Part shown: positions 20,711 through 29,264 of the stretch, piece after piece
How positions within the stretch are numbered: position 1 is the stretch's first letter
Layout of the letters: each line of letters opens with the position of its first letter
Source of the DNA: Elioraea sp964533585
GTDB taxonomy: Bacteria; Pseudomonadota; Alphaproteobacteria; Acetobacterales; Acetobacteraceae
NCBI GenBank assembly: GCA_964533585.1
Contig: CAZHMM010000001.1
Location: 14,360 to 78,359 of the forward strand
Length of the DNA: 64,000 nucleotides
Reading direction: 5' to 3'
Translations under genes and position numbers: made by a program
The notes under the pieces: model-generated
Databases searched by the model: none
What the model saw: only the letters and a program-made list of their open reading frames with translations
Told to the model about the DNA's origin: nothing

Positions 20711-21214
20711 TCAGAACCTGATCCCGCGCAACCGCTGGTCGGCGGCGCGCGCGGCGAGCGCCTCCTCACCGATCTTGCGCAGCCAGTCGCCGCTCGCGCG
20801 GTCGAGCTCGAAGGCGACGATCTGCAAGGCGCCCTCCATGCGCTGGTCGAGATTGAGCTCGAGGAAGCGGCGCATGATGTAGAGCTCCTCGGCGGTGAAG
20901 CCGCGCACCAGCGGCTGCACCGCCGCCTCGATCAGCTCGTCGAGCCGAGCGGCCACCGCCGGCACGATCACCGTCTCGACCGCACGGCGGACATCCTCCT
21001 CGCGTGCGGGGTTCTGCTGGTTGAGGTGCTGACGCAGCCCCTCTGCCATTGCCGGCATGCTTTCCATCAGCTGGTCGCGCAGTCCGGCCGCGAGCACCAG
21101 CGCTTTCGCCTCGGCCTGCGCGGTCGGTGCGGGCTGGCCGGGCTGCACCGTCTGGGCGTGCGCGCCCTGAACGAGCCCGAGGGCAAGGGTGAGGATCAGC
21201 AGGCTACGGCGCAT
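20711..21214 (-). CDS. DUF2059 family secreted protein between gltD and gltB
   Basis: A 167-residue exported protein with a clear signal peptide (MRRSLLILTLALGLVQGAHA, cut after AHA). The helical mature part resembles DUF2059: LVLAAGLRDQLMESMPAMAE in the first half, then VRGFTAEELYIMRRFLELNL. Function is unknown for the family. Its ATG is 5 nt after the gltD stop and its stop is 11 nt before gltB, so it must be cotranscribed with both subunits of a cytoplasmic enzyme although it is itself exported. I call the family with moderate confidence from the pattern alone. Confidence 0.75.
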   Translation of the reverse strand: MRRSLLILTLALGLVQGAHAQTVQPGQPAPTAQAEAKALVLAAGLRDQLMESMPAMAEGLRQHLNQQNPAREEDVRRAVETVIVPAVAARLDELIEAAVQPLVRGFTAEELYIMRRFLELNLDQRMEGALQIVAFELDRASGDWLRKIGEEALAARAADQRLRGIRF

Positions 21215-21219
21215 GGGGA

Positions 21220-22707
21220 TCACTCCGCGGCAACGGCGAGGGGGCGTGCCGCCGTCGCCTGTACGTAACGATGGATTCCGGTCGCGGCATCGCGGCCGTC
21301 GCGGATCGCCCAGACCACCAGCGAGGCGCCGCGCACGATATCTCCGGCGGCGAACACCCCGGGCAGCGAGGTCATCATCGTGCGGTGCTCGATCTTCAGC
21401 GTGCCCCAGCGCGTCAGCGCGAGCTCGGGTGCGTTGAACATTCCGGGCAGGTCCTCCGGGTCGAAGCCGAGCGCCTTGATGACGAGATCCGCCTCGAGCG
21501 TGAACGAGGAGCCCGGGATCGGCTCGACCTGCTGGCGGCCGGTGGCGTCGGGCAGACCGAGATGCATGCGCACCGCGCGCACGCCGGCGACGTGCCGGCC
21601 TCCCCTGCCGGCGGAACCGGCCCCCGAATCCAGGAAGGCCTCGGGCGCGGAGAGCCAGACGAACTCCACGCCCTCCTCCTCGGCGTGCTTCACCTCGCGC
21701 ATCGAGCCCGGCATGTTCGCCCGGTCGCGCCGGTAGAGGCACCGCACCGAGGTGGCACCCTGGCGCACGGCGGTGCGCACGCAGTCCATCGCGGTGTCGC
21801 CGCCGCCGATCACCACGACGCGCTTGCCGGCGGCGTTCAGCCGGCCATCGTCGAACGCCGTCACCTCATCGCCGAGACCCTTGCGGTTCGAGGCGGTGAG
21901 ATAGTCGAGCGCCGGCACGATGCCGGCGAGCCCCGCGCCGGGGCCGCCGATGTCGCGGGGCTTGTAGACGCCGGTCGCGATCAGCACGGCGTCGTGGCGC
22001 GCGCGCAACTCGTCGAGGCTGACATCCTCGCCGACCGCGCAGTTCAGGTGGAAAACGATCCCGGCAGCGCGGAACTGCTCCCAGCGTCGCAGCACGACCG
22101 GCTTCTCCAGCTTGAAGTTGGGGATGCCGTAGATCATCAGCCCGCCGGCGCGGTCGTAGCGGTCGTAGATGTGCACGGCGTAGCCCTTGCGGCGCAGCTG
22201 CTCGGCCGCGGCCAGGCCGGCGGGTCCCGCGCCGACGATGCCGACACTGTGCGGCAGCTCCCGCAGTGGCTTGGGCGGCGCGATCCAGCCGCGCTCCCAG
22301 GCGGTGTCGGTGATGTACTTCTCGACCGCGCCGATGGTGACGCTCTCGAAGCCCTTCTCGATGACGCAGTTGCCCTCGCAGAGCCGGTCCTGCGGGCAGA
22401 TCCGGCCGCAGATCTCCGGGAAGGTGTTGGTGGAGGCGGCGATCTCGTAGGCCTCCTCGAGCCGCCCTTCCGCGGTGAGCTTGAGCCAGTCGGGGATGTT
22501 GTTCCCGAGCGGACAGTGCACCTGGCAGAACGGCACGCCGCACTGGCTGCACCGGCTGGCCTGTTCGACGGCGCGGTCGGCGGCGAACTCGCGATAGATC
22601 TCGTCCCAATCACCGCGCCGTGCCGCGGCGGCGCGCTTGTCGGGCGTGCGCTGCGGCGTGGAGACGAATTTCAGCATCCGCTCGGCCATGGGGTCCCCGT
22701 GTGACAT
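21220..22707 (-). CDS. gltD: Glutamate synthase small subunit
   Basis: A 495-residue GltD that passes electrons from NADPH via FAD and two 4Fe-4S clusters to GltB. The N-terminal cysteine clusters (SRCSQCGVPFCQVHCPLGN and ICGRICPQDRLCEGNC) precede an FAD motif, VGIVGAGPAGLAAAEQLRR (about 154-172), and an NADPH motif, VVVIGGGDTAMDCVRTA. ATG 22707 gives MSHGDPMAERMLKF; the second Met (22689) may be the true start. It is the first gene of the operon. The 190 nt upstream should hold the promoter; I see a TATAAG on the minus strand around 22755 but no matching -35. Confidence 0.95.
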   Translation of the reverse strand: MSHGDPMAERMLKFVSTPQRTPDKRAAAARRGDWDEIYREFAADRAVEQASRCSQCGVPFCQVHCPLGNNIPDWLKLTAEGRLEEAYEIAASTNTFPEICGRICPQDRLCEGNCVIEKGFESVTIGAVEKYITDTAWERGWIAPPKPLRELPHSVGIVGAGPAGLAAAEQLRRKGYAVHIYDRYDRAGGLMIYGIPNFKLEKPVVLRRWEQFRAAGIVFHLNCAVGEDVSLDELRARHDAVLIATGVYKPRDIGGPGAGLAGIVPALDYLTASNRKGLGDEVTAFDDGRLNAAGKRVVVIGGGDTAMDCVRTAVRQGATSVRCLYRRDRANMPGSMREVKHAEEEGVEFVWLSAPEAFLDSGAGSAGRGGRHVAGVRAVRMHLGLPDATGRQQVEPIPGSSFTLEADLVIKALGFDPEDLPGMFNAPELALTRWGTLKIEHRTMMTSLPGVFAAGDIVRGASLVVWAIRDGRDAATGIHRYVQATAARPLAVAAE

Positions 22708-22897
22708 GCGCTGGGCGTTTCCGGCACACGGCCCGAGCGGCGGGGGCGCTTATACGGTGCCTTTGGGGGCTTGGCGAGGCGGAATCAGCAGATTGAGTCC
22801 GCATTGGACCTAATAGCCTGCGCCCCGTCTCGAGAGCTGTCCTGACCGCGCGGACGTTTCGGCTCCGTCAGTGGCAAAAGGTCCGAAGCGGGCTAAA

Positions 22898-23854
22898 TCA
22901 GGCGGCCACGACGCGCGCCGCCCCACGCCGCCGGAACCGGCCCAGGTAGCCTGGCACGATCGCCTCCACCGCTTTCGGCAGAATGCCGAGATCCGCGAGC
23001 GTCAGCGCGCCAGGGGCGACCACGTTGTCCGTCTGCAGCAGCAGCAGCTGATCGCGGGTCAGTGGCGGGTTGGGCAGGAGTTCGAAGAACCGGGCCTGCA
23101 GCCGTCCGACCGACCAGGGCAGCGGCAGCAGCAGCCGCCGGCGGCCGGTGAGGCGCAGGATGGCGTCGAGCAGCTCGCGGAAGCTGTAGACGCGCGGACC
23201 GCCGAGCTCGTAGGTGCGGCCCGCAGCATCGGCGCGGTCGAGCGCGGCCATCACCGCGTCCGCGACGTCGCCGACATAGACCGGCTGGAACTTCGTCTCG
23301 CCCCCGCCATACAGCGGCAGGGCAGGGAAGAATTGGGCCAGGGCTGCGAAGCGGTTGAAGAACGCGTCCTCGGGTCCGAACACGATCGAGGGGCGCAGCA
23401 CGGTTGCGGCCGGGAACGCCTCCCGCACGGTCTGCTCGCCCTCCGCCTTGGTGCGCGCGTAGGCTGACGGGCTCGTCGGATCGGCGCCGATCGCCGAGAG
23501 CTGCACCAGCGCCCGCGCCCCGGATGCCGCGGCTGCCCGGCCGATCCGCCCCGGCGCCTCGCCCTGGATCGCCTTGAACGTGGCCTTGCGCGTCTCGTGC
23601 AGGATGCCGACCAGGTTGATGACGACCTCGGCGCCGGAAACCACCGCCGCCACGCCCGCATCGTCGGTGACCGACACGCCGACCGGCACGATCTGGCCCG
23701 GCGCGCCCATTGGCTTGAGGAACAGCGCCGCCTCGGGATCGCGCACCGCGACGCGCACGATATGCCCGCGTTCGGCCAGCCGCTTGACCACATAGCGCCC
23801 GATGAAGCCCGAGCCGCCGAACACCGTCGCGACCTTGCGCCCGCCCGCCTGCAT
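22898..23854 (-). CDS. NDUFA9-like NAD(P)-binding protein (complex I-associated)
   Basis: A 318-residue atypical SDR/epimerase-like protein. The N-terminal dinucleotide motif VFGGSGFIGRYVVKRLAERG is at about 9-28, followed by INLVGIL, LVQLSAIGADPTSPSAYART and VLRPSIVFGPED. This set is typical of the alphaproteobacterial 'complex I NDUFA9 subunit family', relatives of a mitochondrial complex I accessory subunit; a role in NADH dehydrogenase stability is inferred from that relation. ATG 23854 has GGGAG at six-base spacing; ATG 23887 is an alternative 11 codons up. No nuo genes are nearby. Confidence 0.88.
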   Translation of the reverse strand: MQAGGRKVATVFGGSGFIGRYVVKRLAERGHIVRVAVRDPEAALFLKPMGAPGQIVPVGVSVTDDAGVAAVVSGAEVVINLVGILHETRKATFKAIQGEAPGRIGRAAAASGARALVQLSAIGADPTSPSAYARTKAEGEQTVREAFPAATVLRPSIVFGPEDAFFNRFAALAQFFPALPLYGGGETKFQPVYVGDVADAVMAALDRADAAGRTYELGGPRVYSFRELLDAILRLTGRRRLLLPLPWSVGRLQARFFELLPNPPLTRDQLLLLQTDNVVAPGALTLADLGILPKAVEAIVPGYLGRFRRRGAARVVAA

Positions 23855-23977
23855 GACCTGCTCCCGAAGCTGATGGCGCTTCTGCATTAGGGGCTGGCGC
23901 GCCCCGCCACAAGCCGCGCGGCGGCGTTGACGCGCGGGGTGGCGGGCGCTAATGCTCCGCGCCTCGCCGCACCCGGA

Positions 23978-24064
23978 GCCCAGGTGGCGGAATTGGTAGA
24001 CGCGCAGGTTTCAGGTACCTGTGGCCGCGAGGTCGTGGAAGTTCGAGTCTTCTCCTGGGCACCA
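23978..24064 (+). tRNA. tRNA-Leu (anticodon CAG)
   Basis: A complete 87-nt class II tRNA. The acceptor stem GCCCAGG (23978-23984) pairs with CCTGGGC (24054-24060), followed by discriminator A and an encoded CCA. The D arm holds GGCGGAATTGGTAGACGC, the anticodon stem CAGGT/ACCTG encloses the loop TTCAGGT with anticodon CAG, a long variable arm follows, and the T arm is GGAAG-TTCGAGT-CTTCT. It decodes CUG, the dominant Leu codon in this GC-rich genome. No integrase or duplicated 3' end is visible beside it, and an exonuclease gene starts 24 nt downstream. Confidence 0.98.
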
Positions 24065-24087
24065 CTCCCCGCGGCTGCGCGCCCCGC

Positions 24088-24738
24088 ATGGACACGCTGT
24101 TCTTGAGCGCAGCCACCATCCACCTGCACCAGCACGACCTGCCCGAGGGGCTTGATCTCGGCCCGGTGGTCGCGGTGGACACCGAGACGATGGGGCTCAA
24201 CCCGCATCGCGACCGGCTGTGCCTAGTGCAGCTCTCCGCCGGCGACGGCACGGCGCATCTGGTGCAGCTCGTCCCCGAGGCGCTCGGCGGGCGCGGCTAT
24301 GACTGTCCGAACCTGAAGGCGCTGCTCGCGGACCCAGCGCGGCTGAAGCTGTTCCACTTCGCCCGCTTCGACGTCGCGGTGATCCGCCACTTCCTCGGCG
24401 TCGACGCCGCTCCGTGCTGGTGCACCAAGATCGCCGCCAAGCTGACGCGCACCTTCACCGACCGTCACGGGCTCAAGGATCTCTGCCGCGATCTGCTCGG
24501 TGTCGAGCTCTCCAAGCAGCAGCAATCCTCCGACTGGGGCGCGGTCGAGCTCTCGACCGACCAGCTCGCCTACGCGGCCTCCGACGTGCTGCACCTGCAC
24601 GGGCTGAGGTCCCGGCTCGAGGGCCTGCTTGCGCGCGAGGGCCGGCTCGGGCTGGCCGAGGCCTGCTTCCGCTTCCTGCCCGCGCGCGCCGCCCTCGATC
24701 TGCTCGGCTACGAGGAGCCTGACCTGTTCGCGCATTGA
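24088..24738 (+). CDS. Ribonuclease D-like 3'-5' exonuclease, NrnC type
   Basis: A 216-residue DEDDy exonuclease consisting of the catalytic domain only, with no HRDC domains. Exo I is VVAVDTETMGLNPHRDRLC (Asp and Glu), Exo II is LKLFHFARFDVAVIRHFLG and Exo III is YAASDVLHLHGL with the Tyr-x3-Asp pair. The size and domain limits match NrnC, the alphaproteobacterial nanoRNase that clears RNA dinucleotides including pGpG. It begins directly after tRNA-Leu, which may be fortuitous or may mean readthrough from the tRNA promoter. Confidence 0.9.
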   Translation: MDTLFLSAATIHLHQHDLPEGLDLGPVVAVDTETMGLNPHRDRLCLVQLSAGDGTAHLVQLVPEALGGRGYDCPNLKALLADPARLKLFHFARFDVAVIRHFLGVDAAPCWCTKIAAKLTRTFTDRHGLKDLCRDLLGVELSKQQQSSDWGAVELSTDQLAYAASDVLHLHGLRSRLEGLLAREGRLGLAEACFRFLPARAALDLLGYEEPDLFAH

Positions 24739-24829
24739 GCGCGCGCTGCCTGGCCTGAGCGCCGCTTTGCTTTCCCGTTAACCGATTCCGCGCTATGGCG
24801 GTGCCGGACGCGCAACGGACTGAAAGCGC

Positions 24830-25849
24830 ATGGACCCGGCTGACCTCAATCTGCCCGACCTCGGCACGATCGTCCTGATCGCGCTGATCCTGCTCGGCAT
24901 CGTCACGGCGCTGAAGGGCATCCGCCAAGTGCCGCAGGGCGAGGTCTGGACGGTCGAGCGCTTCCGCGCCTTCACCCGGCTGCTGAACCCGGGGATCAAC
25001 TTCATCATCCCCTATATCGACACGATCGGCCGCCGTGTGAACGTGCAGGAGATCGTGCTCGACATCCCCGAACAGGCGGTGATCACGCGCGACAACGCGA
25101 CCGTCAGCGTCGACGGCATCGTCTATTACCGCGTGATGGACCCGGCCAAGGCGGCCTATGCGGTGCAGGACCTCACCGCGGCGCTCGCCGCGCTGGCAAT
25201 GACCAATATCCGCGCGGTGATCGGCGAGATGGACCTTGACGGCACGCTCTCGGGCCGCGAGCGGATCAACTCCCAGCTCCTCTCGATCCTGGACGGCGCG
25301 ACCGATCCCTGGGGCGTGAAGGTCAGCCGCGTCGAGATCCGCAAGATCGAGCCGCCCGAGAACCTGATCCGGGCGATGAACCTGCAGATGACGGCCGAGC
25401 GCGAGCGCCGCGCCACCGTCGCCAAGGCGGAAGGCGAGCGCGAGGCCGAGGTGAAGCGCGCTGAGGGCGCCAAGCAGGCGCAGATTCTCGAAGCCGAGGG
25501 GCGGCTTGAGGCGGCGAAGCGCGACGCAGAGGCGCGCGAGCGGCTCGCCCTGGCCGAGGGGAACGCGACGCGCATGGTCGCCGAGGCGGCCTCCGGCGCG
25601 GGGATGGATGCGCTGCGCTACTTCATCAGCGACAAGTATGTGCGCGCCTTTGAGCGGCTGGCCGAGGCGCCGAACCAGAAGCTCGTGCTGGTGCCGATGG
25701 AGAGTGCCGGGCTCGCCGGCGGCATCGTCTCGGCGCTGGAGATCCTGCGCGGTCCGCCGGAGGGCACACCGCCCGGTGCCGCGCCTGCGCCCCGGCCACG
25801 CCCGCCCACACCGCCTCCGGGGTCCGGGAACCCATGGACGACGGGCTGA
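24830..25849 (+). CDS. SPFH/Band 7 stomatin-like membrane protein (QmcA-like)
   Basis: A 339-residue protein with one N-terminal membrane helix (about 11-28), an SPFH domain (VPQGEVWTVERFRAFTRLLN, NPGINFIIPYID, VITRDNATVSVDGIVYYRV) and a long charged helical segment rich in Ala/Glu/Arg (about 185-245) that should form a coiled coil. It ends in a Pro-rich tail. Such proteins assemble membrane microdomains and often partner with NfeD; the next gene is an NfeD and overlaps this one by 16 bp, the classic two-gene arrangement. Confidence 0.92.
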   Translation: MDPADLNLPDLGTIVLIALILLGIVTALKGIRQVPQGEVWTVERFRAFTRLLNPGINFIIPYIDTIGRRVNVQEIVLDIPEQAVITRDNATVSVDGIVYYRVMDPAKAAYAVQDLTAALAALAMTNIRAVIGEMDLDGTLSGRERINSQLLSILDGATDPWGVKVSRVEIRKIEPPENLIRAMNLQMTAERERRATVAKAEGEREAEVKRAEGAKQAQILEAEGRLEAAKRDAEARERLALAEGNATRMVAEAASGAGMDALRYFISDKYVRAFERLAEAPNQKLVLVPMESAGLAGGIVSALEILRGPPEGTPPGAAPAPRPRPPTPPPGSGNPWTTG

Positions 25850-26256
25850 TCTGGATTCTCGCCGGTCTCGTGCTGCTGATGGCCGAGATCGTCGTTCCGG
25901 GCGTGTTCCTGCTCTGGATCGGCCTCGCCGCCCTCGGCACCGGGCTGGTCACGGTCGCCTTCGCGCCGGGCTTCGCCACCAAGGTCGCGGTGTTCCTCGC
26001 GCTGCTGGCGGTCGGCATCGGCACCGCGCTGACGCTGCGCCGGCGCCAGAAACCGCAGGTGCGGGTCAACACGCCGGATGCCGGCCTGGTTGGGCGGATG
26101 GGCACCGTCACCGCGCGCACGCCCGGTGGCGCGCGGGTGCATCTCGGTGACTCCGACTGGGCGGCACGCATCGCCGGCGAGGCCGAGGTCGGCGATACCG
26201 TGCGGGTCGATGGCGTCGACGGCACCACGCTCGTCGTGAGCCGCGTCGGGCATTAG
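25834..26256 (+). CDS. NfeD family membrane protein
   Basis: A 140-residue short-type NfeD. Two or three hydrophobic helices fill residues about 5-67 (LIWILAGLVLLMAEIVVPGV, LLWIGLAALGTGLV), followed by a C-terminal OB-fold domain (GLVGRMGTVTARTPGGARVH, WAARIAGEAEVGDTVRVDGV). The ClpP-like protease domain of long NfeDs is absent. The start lies inside the SPFH gene, so translation is coupled and the two proteins most likely form one membrane complex. The stop overlaps that of the convergent cupin gene. Confidence 0.92.
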   Translation: MDDGLIWILAGLVLLMAEIVVPGVFLLWIGLAALGTGLVTVAFAPGFATKVAVFLALLAVGIGTALTLRRRQKPQVRVNTPDAGLVGRMGTVTARTPGGARVHLGDSDWAARIAGEAEVGDTVRVDGVDGTTLVVSRVGH

Positions 26257-26777
26257 GTCGGTCCGGCCCCCCCACCCGGCCGGCCGAGCGACTGATCCGC
26301 CCAGCCGAACACGGTGTTGCGTTCGATCTCGGCGACGTTCTCCGGCCGCGGGAAGGGGGCCGGCGCCGGCTCGCCCTCCTCGCGCGGCCGCCCGATCGCG
26401 GCGAAGAACCGCTCAAGCCCGCCCGGCAGCAGCACCCAGACGAAGGTCATCGGCCCTTCGCCGGTGTTGATGAAGGCGTGCCGCCGCCCCTTGCCGATGA
26501 ACACGGTCGTGCCCGGCCGCGCGGGGTGCTCGGCGCCGTCGAGGCGGATCGTGCCGGCGCCGGCGACGAAATGGATGATCTCCTCCTGCGCCGGATGATC
26601 GTGCTCGCGCACGTGACAGCCCGGGTCGACCGTCTGCATGCCCATCGCGAAGGGAGTGTCGGCGCGCACGACCGACGGATCGAGGATGCAGCGCACGAAG
26701 CCATTCGCCGGCACCGGCTGCCAGAAGCTGCGCGCCTCCTCCGGCTGGATCACGCGCGCGTCCGTCTCGCTGTCCAT
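26253..26777 (-). CDS. Cupin domain protein
   Basis: A 174-residue protein with a single cupin fold. Metal-ligand motif 1 is HVREHDHPAQEEIIHFVAG and motif 2 is FIGKGRRHAFINTGEGPMTF. The substrate is unknown; many such proteins are small-molecule dioxygenases, isomerases or binding proteins. The C-terminal 40 residues are Pro-rich and less conserved. ATG 26777 is the first start and has a purine-rich stretch upstream. It is alone on this strand between NfeD and a chemoreceptor. Confidence 0.82.
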   Translation of the reverse strand: MDSETDARVIQPEEARSFWQPVPANGFVRCILDPSVVRADTPFAMGMQTVDPGCHVREHDHPAQEEIIHFVAGAGTIRLDGAEHPARPGTTVFIGKGRRHAFINTGEGPMTFVWVLLPGGLERFFAAIGRPREEGEPAPAPFPRPENVAEIERNTVFGWADQSLGRPGGGAGPT

Positions 26778-26913
26778 CGGTCGGTCCTCCCCGTCGCTCA
26801 GGCCATCATGCCTCGTCGCTGCCTGCTGCGAGAACCCCGCGCTTCGGGCCGCGGCTTACTGTTGCTTAATCGCTCGGCAGTAGTCTGCTGATCCCCAGGA
26901 CCAGGGTGATCCG

Positions 26914-28752
26914 ATGCGCACGCGAGCCGGGCTTCTGCCGCTTCTCGTCGCCGCCAACCTCACGGTTCTCGCATCGGCGGCGTTCGTCGGCTGGCGGATG
27001 ACCGACTCCTACGAGGCCGCGTTCGACGCGTTCCGCCAAGCTGCGGCGCAGGAGATGCTCGACGCGCGCATCGCCGCCGAGCTGTGGGACAGGCATGGCG
27101 CCGAGGTCGCGGCCCTCGCCCAGCAGATCGCCGGCGGCCAGGCGCTGCGCCAGGCTGTCACCGCGCGCGACCGCGCTGCCCTCGAGCCGCTGCTGGGCGA
27201 GGAATGGCGCCGCGGCGTCGTCAGTTCGGGCACGATCACGCTGCTCGGCCTCGGCCTCTACGCGCCGGACTTCACGCCGATCGCCGCTCGGTGGCGCGCG
27301 GGCACCGAACAGCTCGACCCGTCGATCATCGCCGCCGCCTCGCCCCGTCAGGGTGCGGAGCGGCTGCGTACCCTGGCGCGCAGCTGGCTCTCCGACGGCC
27401 AGCCTCGCCTGACCGTGCTCGTGCCGGTCGGCGGCGTCCGCCTCGTCGGCTATCTTGCGGTGACGGTCGATCCCTTGCCGTCGCTCGCTGGCCTGGACTC
27501 GGCGCTGTCGATGGCGCTGACGGTCCGCCGCATCACCGATGGTGCCGCGCTGCTCGCGCCAACCAACGTCGCGCCGCCCGAGCCGTCGCAGGCCGGGGTG
27601 TCCCGTCTGACGCTGCATGGTCTGGACCGCGCCCCGCTCGCCACCGTCGAGGCGGTGGCCGATCTCTCGGCGCTGCGCAGGACGCTTGGCGGCATCCGCG
27701 ATGGCGCGCTTGCGACCTTCCTGTCGGTGTCCGGCAGCGTGGCCCTGCTGGCGACGGTGGTGGTTGGGCTGGCGGTGCGCCGCGCGCGGCAGGCCTCCGC
27801 CACGGCTGCCGCCGCGCTCGCCGAGCGCGAGGCCGAGGCGCACCGGGTCGAGGCCGAGCGGACCGAGGCGCAGCGTCGCGCCGAACAGGAGGCGGCTGCG
27901 GCGCGCGAGGCGGAGACACGCCGGATGGCCGAGACGATCCGCGCGCGCGTGCAGGGCGCCGTGCGCGGGATCGAGGCCGAGGCCGCGACGCTGCGGGCGG
28001 CGGCGGAGTCGCTCACGGCCCAGTCGCGCGCGACGCGCGAGACCGCCGGATCGGTCGCGCAGGTCTGCGACGCTGCCCAGGCCGAGGCGGATCAGGTGGC
28101 CCAGGAATGCCGCCGCGTCGCCGAGAGCGTGGCCGCGGTCGCGCGCGGCTGCGCGCAGGCGGCGGAGCGTGCGGCCGGCGCGGTGCGACGCGCGACCGAG
28201 GTCGCTGCCTCGGTCGAGCGGCTGACCACTGCCTCCGGCGAGATCGGCCGCGTGCTCGACCTGATCGGCGAGATCGCCGGCCGCACCACGCTGCTCGCGC
28301 TGAACGCCACGATCGAGGCGGCGCGCGCGGGCGAAGCCGGCAAGGGCTTCGCCGTGGTTGCCTCCGAGGTGAAGCAGCTCGCTGGCCAGACCGCACGCGC
28401 CACCGCCGAGATCGGCACGCGCGTCGCTGCCATCCGCGACGGCACGGGCGACACCGCTTCGGCACTCGCCACCATCGGCGGCGAGATCCGCGCGATCGAT
28501 GCCGTGCTGGCCGAACTGGTCGCCACGGTCGAGGCGCAGACCCAGGCAGTGCGCGGCATCGCGGCCGGGGCAGCGAAGGTCGCCGGCGGCTCGGCGGGCG
28601 CGCGTCAGGGCATGCAGACGCTCGATCGCTCTGTCGTCGCCGCGGATGCCGCGGTGGTCGAGGTCGCGCAGGGCATCACGGCGCTGGGCGAGGAGGTGGC
28701 TGCGTTGGATCGCGACGTCACGGAGGTGATCGCCGAACTCAACGCGGCATGA
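26914..28752 (+). CDS. Methyl-accepting chemotaxis protein
   Basis: A 612-residue chemoreceptor. TM1 is at about 9-27, a periplasmic region of about 240 residues follows, TM2 is at about 270-290 (ATFLSVSGSVALLATVVVGL), and then a long Ala/Glu/Arg coiled coil (about 295-350). The signalling domain contains GRTTLLALNATIEAARAGEA and GFAVVASEVKQLAGQTARAT, the conserved hairpin that contacts CheW/CheA. I do not see a canonical HAMP domain. No che genes are nearby. A purine-rich AGGACCAGGGTGA precedes ATG 26914. The periplasmic part is not a recognisable Cache or 4HB domain by eye. Confidence 0.92.
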   Translation: MRTRAGLLPLLVAANLTVLASAAFVGWRMTDSYEAAFDAFRQAAAQEMLDARIAAELWDRHGAEVAALAQQIAGGQALRQAVTARDRAALEPLLGEEWRRGVVSSGTITLLGLGLYAPDFTPIAARWRAGTEQLDPSIIAAASPRQGAERLRTLARSWLSDGQPRLTVLVPVGGVRLVGYLAVTVDPLPSLAGLDSALSMALTVRRITDGAALLAPTNVAPPEPSQAGVSRLTLHGLDRAPLATVEAVADLSALRRTLGGIRDGALATFLSVSGSVALLATVVVGLAVRRARQASATAAAALAEREAEAHRVEAERTEAQRRAEQEAAAAREAETRRMAETIRARVQGAVRGIEAEAATLRAAAESLTAQSRATRETAGSVAQVCDAAQAEADQVAQECRRVAESVAAVARGCAQAAERAAGAVRRATEVAASVERLTTASGEIGRVLDLIGEIAGRTTLLALNATIEAARAGEAGKGFAVVASEVKQLAGQTARATAEIGTRVAAIRDGTGDTASALATIGGEIRAIDAVLAELVATVEAQTQAVRGIAAGAAKVAGGSAGARQGMQTLDRSVVAADAAVVEVAQGITALGEEVAALDRDVTEVIAELNAA

Positions 28753-28808
28753 CGGGTCGGGGGCAGAACGCCTCGCACAGCCAACACGGCAGTCACAGGA
28801 GACGAGAG

Positions 28809-29228
28809 ATGAACCGCAGAGTTTTCGCCGCCGCCCTGGTCGGGCTCACGCTCGGCGTGTCGGGCGCGCGCGCCGATGCGCCGATGTCGATCACCGGCGC
28901 GACCACGGTCGACGCCAAGGCCATCATCGCGCTGATGGAGAGCAAGCCCGACCTGGTGATCATCGACAACCGCCGCGCCGAGGACTACGCGAACGGCTTC
29001 ATCGAGGGCGCGGTGCGCGTGCTCGACACCGACATGACCGAGGCGGTGCTGGCAAGCCACGTCAAGACCAAGGCCACGCCGGTGCTGTTCTACTGCAACG
29101 GCGTGAAGTGCGGCCGCGCCGCCAAGGCCACCGAGATGGCGGTGTCCTGGGGCTACACCCAGGTGCACTACTATGCGCTCGGCATGGAGGAGTGGCGGGC
29201 GCTCGGCCTGCCGGTCGCCGGCCCCTGA
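28809..29228 (+). CDS. Periplasmic rhodanese-like protein
   Basis: A 139-residue exported single-domain rhodanese. The signal peptide is MNRRVFAAALVGLTLGVSGA (cut near ARADA), followed by DLVIIDNRRAEDYANGFIEG and the active-site loop LFYCNGVKCGRAAKA, with the catalytic Cys at about 98. Sulfur transfer is the family activity; the periplasmic location suggests thiosulfate/persulfide handling or a redox role. It lies 56 nt downstream of the chemoreceptor and ends at a perfect hairpin. Confidence 0.9.
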   Translation: MNRRVFAAALVGLTLGVSGARADAPMSITGATTVDAKAIIALMESKPDLVIIDNRRAEDYANGFIEGAVRVLDTDMTEAVLASHVKTKATPVLFYCNGVKCGRAAKATEMAVSWGYTQVHYYALGMEEWRALGLPVAGP

Positions 29229-29234
29229 TCGCGA

Positions 29235-29258
29235 CGGCCCGCGCTTCGGCGCGGGCCG
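29235..29258. terminator. Perfect 10-bp UUCG-capped hairpin between converging genes
   Basis: CGGCCCGCGC and GCGCGGGCCG pair perfectly over 10 bp around a TTCG tetraloop, placed between the stops of the rhodanese (29228) and the aminotransferase (29265). The symmetrical position suggests a bidirectional terminator, although no T run follows on either side. Confidence 0.7.
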
Positions 29259-29264
29259 CTTCCG

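Noticed and set aside
23978..24064. tRNA-Leu as an attachment site for an integrated element
   Set aside because: No integrase, no repeated tRNA 3' end and no change in gene density follow; the next gene is a housekeeping exonuclease.
26914..28752. HAMP domain in the chemoreceptor
   Set aside because: After TM2 the sequence is a plain Ala/Glu/Arg coiled coil without the conserved Pro-x-Glu pattern.
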